NCBI GenBank assembly: GCA_963846565.1
Contig: CAWJWL010000005.1
Span: 1,302,001 to 1,366,000 of the forward strand
From: WHSW01 sp963846565
GTDB lineage: Bacteria > Actinomycetota > Thermoleophilia > Solirubrobacterales > 70-9
DNA length: 64,000 nt
Reading direction: 5' to 3'
Shown here: piece by piece, positions 17,387 through 25,359 of the stretch
How the letters are laid out: every line of letters starts with the position of its first letter
Position numbering within the stretch: the first letter of the stretch is position 1
Notes under the pieces: model-generated
Seen by the model: the letters and a program-made list of their open reading frames with translations, nothing else
Database searches by the model: none
What the model was told of the DNA's origin: nothing
Translations under genes and position numbers: made by a program

Positions 17387-19264
17387 ATGCGTGATCTGGT
17401 CGTCCGTGAAGGACTTGGAGCGATGGCTGCCGATGCCGCCGACCGCCTGCGGGCTCTGGTCGAGGCCGGTGAGGAGATCCCTTACGAGGTGCACGAGTCC
17501 GGTGACGGCTCGCCCCTCTGCCGCTACGAGCCGCTGACGGAGCGCTTCGTCCACGCCCACGCCGCTGAGTTGCGGGCGCTCGACTCCTTCGGCACCGCCG
17601 CCGCCGCGCTCGAGTCGAGCGGCCTCGCGGCTCACTACCTGGAGCGCATGGGCATTGCCGTGCCGGACGACCCGGGCCGGCGCTCGGACCTCGCCGGGGT
17701 CGCCTTCCTCTGCCGGCTGTGGATGAACAGCTCCGACTTCTCCCTCGAACAGGCTCGCCTCGATGCGGCGATCGACGAGATCGAGGCCGGGAGCGACGTC
17801 GCCACCGGTGAGATCGAGGTGATCGTCCCCGTCCGCGGCCTACAGCTTCCGCTCGCACGCCTCGACCTCGAGTGGGTGAGCGTCGTCCGGGCCGACACGG
17901 TCGAGGTCCCGACCGAGGCGCAGTCGGGCGACCTCAGCGGGGCCTCGCCCTGGGAGCCCCCCTTCCTCGCGGTCGTCCGCGTTCCCGATCCCACCTTCTC
18001 CGAGGAGGAAGAGGACGCCGGCGCGATCGCGGTCGAAACCTTCCGGCGCCTGATCACGACGCTGCGCCTGTTCAAGGCCGGCGGCGTCGGCCTCGGCCCG
18101 CACGCTTGGACCAAGGTCAGCGGCGATCGGTGGCGGCGGATCGGCACCGGCGCAGGGCGCCCGCGCCCGGGCGGCTACAGGCTCACCGAGACCGAGCTCG
18201 GCCCGCTGGTGGCGCTCTCGCGCACGCTGGCCTCCCCGTCGAGCCCGTTCGGACGCGCCCGAGTCGACGGCACGGGTATGTCCGGTGCGCTCAACCGGGC
18301 GGTGTCACGCTTCGAGGCCGGCCTCGAGCGAAACGTGGTCGTGGAGGCGCTCAACGACCACCTCCTCTGTCTCCGCTTCGTGCTCGAGGGCGGCGGGCCG
18401 GCGAGCCTCGGGCTCTCGATCCGGGTCGCGGCGCTCTGCGCCGAGCCCGACCGGCGCGAGGACGTGAAGGCCGTGATCGACCGCGCGGCCGCGCTCGAGC
18501 GCGAGCTCTGGAGTGGCGAACCCGCGCCGAGGAGCGCCGGGACGATGCCGGCCGAGACCGCGATCGAGCTCGAGGAGCTCGCCCGGGCGATCCTGAAAGA
18601 CGCCTGCTGCGGCCATCTCGGCTCGAATCTTCGCGCCACGGCCGACGAGATCCTGCTCGCCGATGGCCTCGCGGCCGGCGACGGCGACACCGACCAGCGC
18701 GGCGAGACCGCGGAGTGGAGCCCTCGCATCCAGGAGGAGCTCGAGCAGACCTTCCCGCAGGAGGACGGCCTCGAGCCCGAGGAGGGGCCCGTGGCGGAGG
18801 AGCCCGAGCGCGAGCCGATCCCCCTCGGTCTCGATGCCGAGGAGCCGGAGCTGATCGACGAGCTCGACCGCCTCGACCGAACCTTGGAGGACTCCCGCCC
18901 CGTAGAGAGAACCATCTGGATGACCGAGGAGCCTGAGGAAATGCCAGTTTCTGCCACCGAAGACAACATCCGAGCCGAGATCGCAGCGCTCGAGCAACTG
19001 CCCGCCACCTCCTCCGCTTCGCGTCCGGGGTCGCCGCCGCCGCCGGACGATCGCTCCGCCGACGAAGTCCCCGCCGATGGCACGAGCCCCGTACTCAGGC
19101 TGATCGAGCAGACCCGCGCCGAGCGCCTGGAGCGCAACGAGCGCGTCGCCGACCTCTTCCCGCCCCCCGAGACGACCGAGTGGAACATCCGCGAGGTCGC
19201 GTATGACCGTCGCCGCCGCGCCGTCATCCGAGACGGCGACCCGGAGGCCCAGCAGGCCTCCTAG
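17387..19264 (+). CDS. 625-residue protein of unknown function, possible HEPN-like middle domain
   Basis: ATG 17387 to TAG 19264, no signal peptide or membrane helix. Residues 1-310 look globular. The segment around 305-370 (ALNRAVSRFEAGLERNVVVE, then LLCLRFVLEGG, LSIRVAALCAEP and DRAAALERELWSG) has the helix layout of ApeA-like HEPN domains, as seen in some defence or RNase proteins, but I see no clear R-x4-6-H. Residues ~430-520 are a Glu/Asp-rich acidic stretch. Residues ~530-600 are disordered Ser/Pro-rich, and one copy of the 16-base dispersed repeat is inside this part. The C-terminus is basic. Function not recognised. Confidence 0.6.
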   Translation: MRDLVVREGLGAMAADAADRLRALVEAGEEIPYEVHESGDGSPLCRYEPLTERFVHAHAAELRALDSFGTAAAALESSGLAAHYLERMGIAVPDDPGRRSDLAGVAFLCRLWMNSSDFSLEQARLDAAIDEIEAGSDVATGEIEVIVPVRGLQLPLARLDLEWVSVVRADTVEVPTEAQSGDLSGASPWEPPFLAVVRVPDPTFSEEEEDAGAIAVETFRRLITTLRLFKAGGVGLGPHAWTKVSGDRWRRIGTGAGRPRPGGYRLTETELGPLVALSRTLASPSSPFGRARVDGTGMSGALNRAVSRFEAGLERNVVVEALNDHLLCLRFVLEGGGPASLGLSIRVAALCAEPDRREDVKAVIDRAAALERELWSGEPAPRSAGTMPAETAIELEELARAILKDACCGHLGSNLRATADEILLADGLAAGDGDTDQRGETAEWSPRIQEELEQTFPQEDGLEPEEGPVAEEPEREPIPLGLDAEEPELIDELDRLDRTLEDSRPVERTIWMTEEPEEMPVSATEDNIRAEIAALEQLPATSSASRPGSPPPPDDRSADEVPADGTSPVLRLIEQTRAERLERNERVADLFPPPETTEWNIREVAYDRRRRAVIRDGDPEAQQAS

Positions 19265-19306
19265 CCCCCAGACTTCCTCCGATCACCCCAGGAAGAGCAG
19301 GCCAGG

Positions 19307-19327
19307 CCATCGAGCGGAGCTCGATGG
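19307..19327. terminator. Hairpin terminator between convergent genes
   Basis: Perfect 9-base inverted repeat CCATCGAGC / GCTCGATGG with a 3-base loop, lying in the 70-base gap between the stop of the 625-residue gene and the stop of the convergent AbiEi/DUF559 gene. Flanking AGG/CCT bases could extend it. There is no T-run, as is usual in such GC-rich genomes. The geometry suits a bidirectional terminator. Confidence 0.7.
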
Positions 19328-19334
19328 CTTCGGC

Positions 19335-20294
19335 CTATCCCGAGCCGGCCTCGGCAGCCCTTGGTCGCTGAGGTAGCCCCCGGACTACCTCAGCGTCCAA
19401 CCGCATGGCCGTTTCGCGAAGGATGCGGGTGACGTGACGCCGATCGTGCGCGATCTGCCAGTGCGTGAAGCGCAGGCCGACGAGTCCGGCGGCGGTCAGG
19501 GTTTGGTCTCGGCGCCGGTCGCGGGTCTGCTGCGTCGGCGTACGGTGGTAGCGGAGGCCGTCCGTCTCGACGACCAGGCCGAGCTGTGGCCAGTAGAAGT
19601 CCACTTTCCACCCGTGGACGCGTGCCCCTGTTTGCGGGGCCGGCAAGCCGGCAGCGCGTGCGATCGGCCGGAACAACCGCTCGAGTTCTGAATCCGTGAG
19701 GACGAATGCGTGCGCCTCGAGTAGGCGGCTGACCCTCGCCGCTCCGGGGAGGCCGGCGCGTGACCGCGCGAAGCGCAAGAGCGAGACGTGGTCGATGAGA
19801 TCGCGCTTGTCGGCCTCGACGATGAGGCCTTCCAGCCCGATCGGCCCCAGGCGTGGCGCCATGTCGATGATCGTGCGAGCGGGGCTTGTCACCGGGATGC
19901 CATCGCAAACCCCGACGTCTAGGCCTTCGAGTCGCCTGGTCCGGTGAGACTTGATCCCGTCGATTCGCACCCGACGCGCCGGAGCGACCGTCACCTCGAC
20001 AATCGACGGCGGCGATCGAACCAGGCCCCAGAGCGCTGCCGCGCTCTGGTGGCTTGCGACCGCGTCCGCTCCCGCGTAGAGAACCGCGGCCATGCATCGG
20101 CCCTCAGGCGAAACGTGTGGTCTCCCTACGGCGTAGACACCCGGGAAGACGGCGAACAGCCGACCTCGCGCCACTCGGTGTTTGACCGCCTGCGGATGTA
20201 GCCCGAGAGCCAGCAGTTGCGGGCGCGACACGACGCCGTGCTGGCGCTCGGCCAGAGCGAGTACCGCCGAGAGTTGGACGCTCGGGGAGCCCAT
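19335..20294 (-). CDS. AbiEi-like antitoxin domain + DUF559 (Vsr-like) nuclease-fold protein
   Basis: 319 residues. The N-terminal ~80 residues are a winged-helix of the AbiEi/type IV antitoxin kind (GVVSRPQLLALGLHPQAVKH, then RGRLFAVFPGVYAVG). A middle domain holds VTSPARTIIDMA. Residues ~200-300 are a DUF559/Vsr-like endonuclease fold with the conserved strand DFYWPQLGLVVETDG followed by RYHRTPTQQTRDRRRDQTL. Such proteins are very common as single genes in actinobacteria, and a nuclease or antitoxin role has not been proven. No toxin partner is adjacent. The gene is bracketed by a 21-base imperfect direct repeat (19384-19404 and 20297-20317). A decayed relative lies at 37471. Confidence 0.75.
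   Translation of the reverse strand: MGSPSVQLSAVLALAERQHGVVSRPQLLALGLHPQAVKHRVARGRLFAVFPGVYAVGRPHVSPEGRCMAAVLYAGADAVASHQSAAALWGLVRSPPSIVEVTVAPARRVRIDGIKSHRTRRLEGLDVGVCDGIPVTSPARTIIDMAPRLGPIGLEGLIVEADKRDLIDHVSLLRFARSRAGLPGAARVSRLLEAHAFVLTDSELERLFRPIARAAGLPAPQTGARVHGWKVDFYWPQLGLVVETDGLRYHRTPTQQTRDRRRDQTLTAAGLVGLRFTHWQIAHDRRHVTRILRETAMRLDAEVVRGLPQRPRAAEAGSG
19384..19404 (+). repeat. 21-bp imperfect direct repeat, left copy
   Basis: ACTACCTCAGCGTCCAACCGC (19384-19404) matches 19 of 21 bases with ACTACCCGAGCGTCCAACCGC at 20297-20317. The left copy is inside the C-terminal codons of the AbiEi/DUF559 gene. It could be the footprint of an insertion or a segmental duplication; chance is unlikely for 19/21. 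Confidence 0.55.
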
Positions 20295-20296
20295 GC

Positions 20297-20317
20297 ACTA
20301 CCCGAGCGTCCAACCGC
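20297..20317 (+). repeat. 21-bp imperfect direct repeat, right copy
   Basis: Starts 2 bases outside the start codon of the AbiEi/DUF559 gene and pairs with 19384-19404 in the same orientation, about 0.9 kb apart. The adjacent stretch to 20409 contains no gene. It holds a GC-rich inverted repeat around GCCGGCGGCCTAGCCCGGCC (20340-20360) that could terminate the incoming ATPase operon. Confidence 0.5.
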
Positions 20318-20409
20318 TTCGGATTCGCCCCCTTGCGGGGCCGGCGGCCTAGCCCGGCCGGTGCCTCTTCAGGCAGAAGTCGATGCCGTTGTCGCGACCC
20401 CTTCGGTCG

Positions 20410-21561
20410 CTACGCGGATGCGGCTATCTCCGCTCGTTCCTCGGCCCCCGATGCGAACAGGTAGCGGTTGATCTCCATCAGCCCACCGAGGTCGTGGACG
20501 TCGTGGTCGAGGTAAGGCACCTGGATGACGGCATTCGTGCCGAGCTCCCCGGCGAGCCGTTCGACGTTCGCCCGGTCGCGCGCCGAGAGCGCGCGGAAGT
20601 CGGCGAAGTTGTCGGCCACCCGTTCCGCCAGGTCCTCGTCGCCGAGCTCCCCGGCGAGCCGCGCAGCCAGGCTCTCGTCCGGCTCCCCGATCGTTGCCTC
20701 GAAGTGGACCTTGTTCACGATCACGCCGGCGAATGGCATCTTCGCCTCGACCAGCTTGCGGTGGAAGTACACGGCCTCCGTGATCGGCTCGCCCTGCGGC
20801 CCGCAGACGACGAGGAAGGCACTCTCCGGTGCCGAGAGCAGCTCGTTCACACGCCGCGCGCGCTCACGGAACCCCTCGACCATGCCACTGAATGCCTGGA
20901 AGAACTCGGACAGGTCCTCGAGCAGGTTGACGCCGGTGATTCGCCGCAGGATGCCGAACATGACCGATACGCCGCGCCCGAAGACCTTCATTCCGAATCC
21001 GGCCGGTTTCATGAACACCTGAAGCGCGCGGCCCTCGATGAACTGGAGCAGGCGCTTCGGGGCGTCGAGGAAGTCGAGCGCGTTGCGGGTCGGGGGTGTG
21101 TCGAGGACGAGGAGGTCGTAGCGATCCTCGGCGTGGATCTCGAACAGCTTCTCCATCGCCATGAACTCCTGCGAGCCGGCGAGCGCGGACGAGAGCTGCT
21201 GGTAGATCCGGTTGTCGAGGATCCGGTCTCGGGTCTCCTCGTCGGGCGCGTGACTGCGGACGACCTCGTCGAAGGTCTGCTTCGAGTCGAGCATCATCGC
21301 CCAGAGCTCGCCGCCGTTGGTCTCGACTCCCGCGGCCTCGAACAGGGCCGGGTCCACCTGGCGCTCCTCGTTGCCGAGCTCGGGGAGGCCGAGCGAGTCG
21401 GCGAGCCGCTTCGCCGGGTCGATCGTGAGCACGGCGACCTTGAGCCCGCGCGCCGCCATCCCGGCCGCGATCGCCGCGGAGGTCGTCGTCTTGCCCACGC
21501 CGCCCGAACCGGCGCAGATGCAGATCCGCTTGTCCTCCAGCAGGTCGGCGACCGAGGCCAT
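20410..21561 (-). CDS. ArsA/Get3-family ATPase (copy 1)
   Basis: 383 residues from ATG 21561. The deviant P-loop GSGGVGKTT is at 19-27, followed by VAVLTIDPAKRLADSLGLPE (the A-loop Asp of ArsA/Get3 proteins), the switch YDLLVLDTPPTRNALDF and VIVNKVHFEA for nucleotide recognition. Ordinary ArsA pumps arsenite with ArsB and Get3 targets tail-anchored proteins; neither partner is here. Its start overlaps the stop of the second ATPase gene (ATGA), so the two are probably made together and may form a heterodimer. The same coupled pair may be typical of the lineage; its function is unknown. Confidence 0.85.
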   Translation of the reverse strand: MASVADLLEDKRICICAGSGGVGKTTTSAAIAAGMAARGLKVAVLTIDPAKRLADSLGLPELGNEERQVDPALFEAAGVETNGGELWAMMLDSKQTFDEVVRSHAPDEETRDRILDNRIYQQLSSALAGSQEFMAMEKLFEIHAEDRYDLLVLDTPPTRNALDFLDAPKRLLQFIEGRALQVFMKPAGFGMKVFGRGVSVMFGILRRITGVNLLEDLSEFFQAFSGMVEGFRERARRVNELLSAPESAFLVVCGPQGEPITEAVYFHRKLVEAKMPFAGVIVNKVHFEATIGEPDESLAARLAGELGDEDLAERVADNFADFRALSARDRANVERLAGELGTNAVIQVPYLDHDVHDLGGLMEINRYLFASGAEERAEIAASA

Positions 21562-22565
21562 CAGCCAATCGCCTCGGACAGGGTCGCGATCTGGTCGGGA
21601 CCGAGCTCGGGCTCGAACAGGAACGGGAGCGTGCTCACCGGCGCCTTGGTCAGCTCCTCGAGCCGCGCGAGCTGCTCGCGCTGGGTCCTCGCCCGCCGCC
21701 GCTGGCTGACGGCCGCCCGGCAGGCGGCGCGGACGAAGTCGTCGCCGCTCTTTCCGGCGACCGCCTCGAGGAGCTCCCCCTCGTCGGTGTCGAAGCGCTC
21801 GGGATAGAGGCCGTTGAGGAAGATCTCGTCGACCTGGACCCCGACCTCCTCGGTCAGGTCGCGCTCGAGGCCGATCGTCTCGTTCACCGGCATCTCCTCC
21901 GGAAGGGCGACGATCGCGACGCCGGTGCGCCGTCTGTTCGTGAGCAAGGCGTCGAGCGCCTGCGCCTGCTCGTGCATCGGCCCCACACGCGCGATCCCCG
22001 CGAAGGTCCGCGGGGTCTGCAGGAAGCCGACTCCGTGCCCGGTCGCCGGAGCGTCCACGATCACCGTGTCGTACGTGCGCGCGGACTTGACCTTGCGCTC
22101 GTCCAGAGCCAGCTCCCAGATCTTCCCGATCGTGACCAGCTCCTTCAGACCCGGTGTGGCCGCTGCCAGGTAGGTGAAGAACCGTGAGCGAAAGAGCATG
22201 TCGCGCATCGCCTTCACCTTCAGCTGCAGCAGCACGTACTCGCGCATCGACTCGTCGGGGTCGATCGAGATCGTCCACAGGTTCTCGGCGATCTCGACCT
22301 CGTGGAAGCCGACCTCGGTGCGCCTGAACACCTGCGAGGAGTGCTCCTGAGAGGAGACCTCGCAGACGATCGTCCGCTTGCCGGACCGCGCAGCGGCAAG
22401 CGCGAGGGCGAGGGCTACGGTCGACTTGCCGACTCCCCCCTTGCCGGTGACGATCACGAGTCGCTTGTCGAGCAGGGCCTTGGGCACAGCGGGCCCGGGG
22501 AGACCGTTCGTCCGGGTCGCGGGATCGTACTCGCGGGGCCGCATCGTGAGCGGGTTCCGCTGCAT
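21561..22565 (-). CDS. ArsA/Get3-family ATPase (copy 2)
   Basis: 334 residues. A ~30-residue leader precedes the P-loop GKGGVGKST (41-49). Other landmarks are TIVCEVSSQEHSSQVF, TYDTVIVDAPATGHGVGFLQ (switch region), VALPEEMPVNETIGL and a basic tail (SQRRRARTQREQL). It is first in the two-gene operon and starts 41 bases from the divergent parA-like gene, so the two transcription units share a short promoter region and are probably co-regulated. It lacks a signal peptide; the partner protein is unknown. Confidence 0.85.
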   Translation of the reverse strand: MQRNPLTMRPREYDPATRTNGLPGPAVPKALLDKRLVIVTGKGGVGKSTVALALALAAARSGKRTIVCEVSSQEHSSQVFRRTEVGFHEVEIAENLWTISIDPDESMREYVLLQLKVKAMRDMLFRSRFFTYLAAATPGLKELVTIGKIWELALDERKVKSARTYDTVIVDAPATGHGVGFLQTPRTFAGIARVGPMHEQAQALDALLTNRRRTGVAIVALPEEMPVNETIGLERDLTEEVGVQVDEIFLNGLYPERFDTDEGELLEAVAGKSGDDFVRAACRAAVSQRRRARTQREQLARLEELTKAPVSTLPFLFEPELGPDQIATLSEAIG

Positions 22566-22606
22566 GAGGAGGAAAGCCGCCGCCGCGTGCGAATAGTCGC
22601 GAACGT

Positions 22607-23854
22607 ATGGGACTTTTCAACCGCGGAGCTCGCTCCGAGCACAACGTCAGCCGATCCCTCGACGCGAATCGCGCCAACGGCTCCCTTCCCGAGCCGCCCG
22701 AGCCGGTCTTCGACGAGCCGATCGAGACCCGGACCGAGCCGCGGGAGGTGCCGGCGCCCGAGCAGCGGACCGCGTCCGCCACGCCGCCGGAGCGTGAGCC
22801 CGAGGTGAAGGTCGACCCCGCCGTCGTCGCCGAGCCCGAGGCCAGGCCGGAGCCTGAGGTCGAGCCGGAGCCCGAGGCCGAGCCGCAGCCCGAGGTCGAG
22901 GTCGAGGTCAAGGCCGAGACCGCCTCGCCCCCCGAGCCCCCGCGCGCCCCGGAGCGGCCGCCGGCGAACCCGGCCCCCGAGCCCGTCACCCGCGAGCCCG
23001 AGGTCGCCGAGGAAGAGATTCGGATCACCGCGAGCGAGGCGCTCGCGCCCAGCCGCCACCCGGCAGCCTCAGCGGCGGGCGGCGCCCGGACGAAGCGGGC
23101 CAAGGTGATCTCGTTCGCGAACCAGAAGGGCGGCGTCGCGAAGACGACGACGACCCTCAACCTCGCCGTCGCCTTCGCCGAGTCGGGCCACAAGGTCCTC
23201 TGCATCGATCTCGACCCACAGGGCAACCTGACGATGAGCCAGGGCATCGACCCCGACAAGGTCGACAAGTCGATGTTCGACGTCCTCGTGCACCACATCC
23301 CGCTCACCGAGGCGATCCAGGAGCGCGAGATCGACATCGCCGTCGCCTCGATCGACCTCGCCGGCGCCGAGATCGCGATGTCGACCCAGATCGGCCGCGA
23401 GCGCTCGCTCGAGAAGGCGATCAAGGGCGTCGAGGACGATTACGACTTCGTCTGCATCGACACCCCGCCGAGCCTCGGGCTGCTGACCGTGAACGCGCTC
23501 ACCGCCTCGGACAAGGTGATCGTCCCGGTCCAGTGCGAGTACCTCTCGATGCGCGGGTTGCTGCAGCTTCAGAACACGGTCGAGATGATCAAGGACAACC
23601 TCAACCCGAACCTGGAGATCGAGGGGATCCTGCCCACGATGCTCGACTCGCGCACCGTGCACGCGAAGGAGGCGGTGGAGATCCTCGAGGAGAACTTCGG
23701 CGACCTCGTCTTCAAGTCGCGGATCCGCAAGGCGATCAAGTTCGCCGAGGCTCCGGTCCGTGGAGCTTCCGTGCTCAAGTACGATCCCAAGGGCAACGCC
23801 GCCGACTATTACCGGGCGCTCGCCCAGGAGGTTCTGACGAATGGCGCGTCGTAA
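22607..23854 (+). CDS. ParA/Soj-family ATPase with long acidic Pro/Glu N-terminal tail
   Basis: 415 residues. Residues 1-~160 are low complexity, dominated by PEPE-like repeats (VEPEPEAEPQPEVEVEVKAE) and presumably disordered. From ~166 comes a complete ParA ATPase: FANQKGGVAKTTTTLNLAVA (Walker A), LCIDLDPQGNLT, FVCIDTPPSLGLLTVNAL and IVPVQCEYLSMRGLLQL. In ParA/MinD systems ATP-driven dimerisation positions DNA or division proteins. No parB or parS-like site is visible here. It overlaps the ftsZ start by 14 bases, which suggests a division-placement role more than chromosome segregation; that is inference. Confidence 0.85.
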   Translation: MGLFNRGARSEHNVSRSLDANRANGSLPEPPEPVFDEPIETRTEPREVPAPEQRTASATPPEREPEVKVDPAVVAEPEARPEPEVEPEPEAEPQPEVEVEVKAETASPPEPPRAPERPPANPAPEPVTREPEVAEEEIRITASEALAPSRHPAASAAGGARTKRAKVISFANQKGGVAKTTTTLNLAVAFAESGHKVLCIDLDPQGNLTMSQGIDPDKVDKSMFDVLVHHIPLTEAIQEREIDIAVASIDLAGAEIAMSTQIGRERSLEKAIKGVEDDYDFVCIDTPPSLGLLTVNALTASDKVIVPVQCEYLSMRGLLQLQNTVEMIKDNLNPNLEIEGILPTMLDSRTVHAKEAVEILEENFGDLVFKSRIRKAIKFAEAPVRGASVLKYDPKGNAADYYRALAQEVLTNGAS

Positions 23855-25343
23855 GCGGGCCAGCATGCGCGAAGGCCCGCTCGCCGATCTCTTCCGCTCG
23901 ACCGTCGAGCCCGAGGATCCGCCCGAGGCACCGCCGGGACCCGGCAGCTCGCCGCCACCTTCCGATCAGGGGGAGGCGGAGACGCGGATCTACCAGGAGG
24001 ACTCCACCGAGCGCGAGCCCGCCTCGGAGCAGGCTTTCGAACCCGAGGCCCAATCGGACGAACCCCCGGCCTTCGCCGATCCCGATCCGCCCAGGCGCGA
24101 AGCCGAAGACATGTCGGGCGTTGGTGTTGCCCCGAGCTCACGCGAGCGCCTCACCAGGATCTTCTCCGAGGACACCCACGACGTCGAGGGCCCCGCCTAC
24201 GGGCGCGACGAGCCGAGCTACGGCTCCGGCCCGATCGGTGATCCGACCCCGCACGCACCCGTGATCCGCGTCGTCGGAGTCGGCGGTGCCGGCGTCAACG
24301 CGATCAACAGGATGGTCGAGGCGCAGATCCCCGGGGTCGAGTTCATGGCGATCAACACCGACCTGCAGTCGCTGCAGCAGTCGGCGGCGGACGTCACCGT
24401 CCACCTCGGCAGCGGCGTCTCCCGCGGCCTCGGCGCCGGCTCCAACCCGGAGCTCGGCTACCGCGCCGCGTTCGAGGAGCAGGACAAGATCAAGCGTCTG
24501 CTCAAGGGCTCCGACATGGTCTTCGTCACCGCCGGCGCAGGCGGCGGCACGGGGACCGGCGCGACCCCCGTGGTCGCCCGGCTCGCGCGCGACGTCGGCG
24601 CGCTCACGGTCGGGATCGTCACCAAGCCTTTCGGCTTCGAGGGCTCGCGGCGCTCGAAGCAGGCCGAGGACGGGATCGAAGCGCTCTCGGCCGAGGTCGA
24701 CACGCTGATCGTCGTCCCGAACGAGCGGCTGCTCAGCGTGCTTGCGAAGACGACGACGATGGTCGAGGCCTTCCAGGTCGCCGACGACGTGCTGCGCCAG
24801 GGCGTCCAGGGGATCTCCGAGCTGATCACGCTCCCGGGGATGATCAACCTCGACTTCGCCGACGTGCGTACGACGATGCGCGACGCCGGCCAGGCTTTGC
24901 TCGGGATCGGCATGGGGACCGGCGACAACCGCGCCGTTTCCGCCGCCGAGCGCGCGGTCTCCTCGCCGCTCCTCGAGACCTCGGTCGACGGCGCGCGCTC
25001 GATCCTGCTCTCGATCACCGGCGGCGACGAGCTCACTCTGCTCGAGGTCTCCGAGGCGGCGAAGGTCGTCCAGGAGGCGGCGCACCCGGAGGCGAACATC
25101 ATCTTCGGCGCCAATATCGACGAATCGCTGGGCGACCAGGTTTGGGTGACCGTGATCGCGACTCGTTTCGACGGGCGCGGACGCCGCCAGGACGGCTCCG
25201 CGTTGAGCGAGCGGCGCACGCCGGGAACGACCGCGACTGCCGCTCGCCGGCCGGCCGACCGCCGCGCCGGCACGGCGAAGAGCTTCGAGTCGCGACCGCG
25301 CGACCTCGAGTTCGAGGTCCCGGAGTTCGTCCCCGGGAACTAG
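23841..25343 (+). CDS. ftsZ: Cell division protein FtsZ with N-terminal extension
   Basis: Tubulin-like GTPase forming the Z ring. The canonical domain starts near residue 140 (VIRVVGVGGAGVNAINRMVE). The tubulin signature GGGTGTG is at 234-240 and the T7 loop NLDFADVRT at 336-344, so GTP binding and hydrolysis residues are intact. The protein ends with a conserved-type C-terminal peptide (FEVPEFVPGN) after a basic linker. Residues 1-139 are unusual: a short motif MREGPLADLFRS and then an acidic, Pro-rich disordered stretch. ATG 23841 overlaps the ParA-like gene; an internal ATG at residue 91 is possible but would discard the N-terminal motif. The usual neighbours ftsQ, ftsA and murC are absent. 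Confidence 0.95.
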   Translation: MARRKRASMREGPLADLFRSTVEPEDPPEAPPGPGSSPPPSDQGEAETRIYQEDSTEREPASEQAFEPEAQSDEPPAFADPDPPRREAEDMSGVGVAPSSRERLTRIFSEDTHDVEGPAYGRDEPSYGSGPIGDPTPHAPVIRVVGVGGAGVNAINRMVEAQIPGVEFMAINTDLQSLQQSAADVTVHLGSGVSRGLGAGSNPELGYRAAFEEQDKIKRLLKGSDMVFVTAGAGGGTGTGATPVVARLARDVGALTVGIVTKPFGFEGSRRSKQAEDGIEALSAEVDTLIVVPNERLLSVLAKTTTMVEAFQVADDVLRQGVQGISELITLPGMINLDFADVRTTMRDAGQALLGIGMGTGDNRAVSAAERAVSSPLLETSVDGARSILLSITGGDELTLLEVSEAAKVVQEAAHPEANIIFGANIDESLGDQVWVTVIATRFDGRGRRQDGSALSERRTPGTTATAARRPADRRAGTAKSFESRPRDLEFEVPEFVPGN

Positions 25344-25359
25344 CACCCACCCTGCGAGC

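Noticed and set aside
22680..22960. Tandem DNA repeat in the GAG/CCC-rich start of the parA-like gene
   Set aside because: It is a coding low-complexity Pro/Glu stretch with varied codons, not a regular DNA repeat.
20410..23424. A single open frame of about 1000 codons on the minus strand covering both ArsA-type ATPases and part of the parA-like gene
   Set aside because: Only its last ~383 codons look like protein. The rest is the antisense or shifted image of the second ATPase gene and of the divergent parA-like gene, a common artefact at 70% GC.
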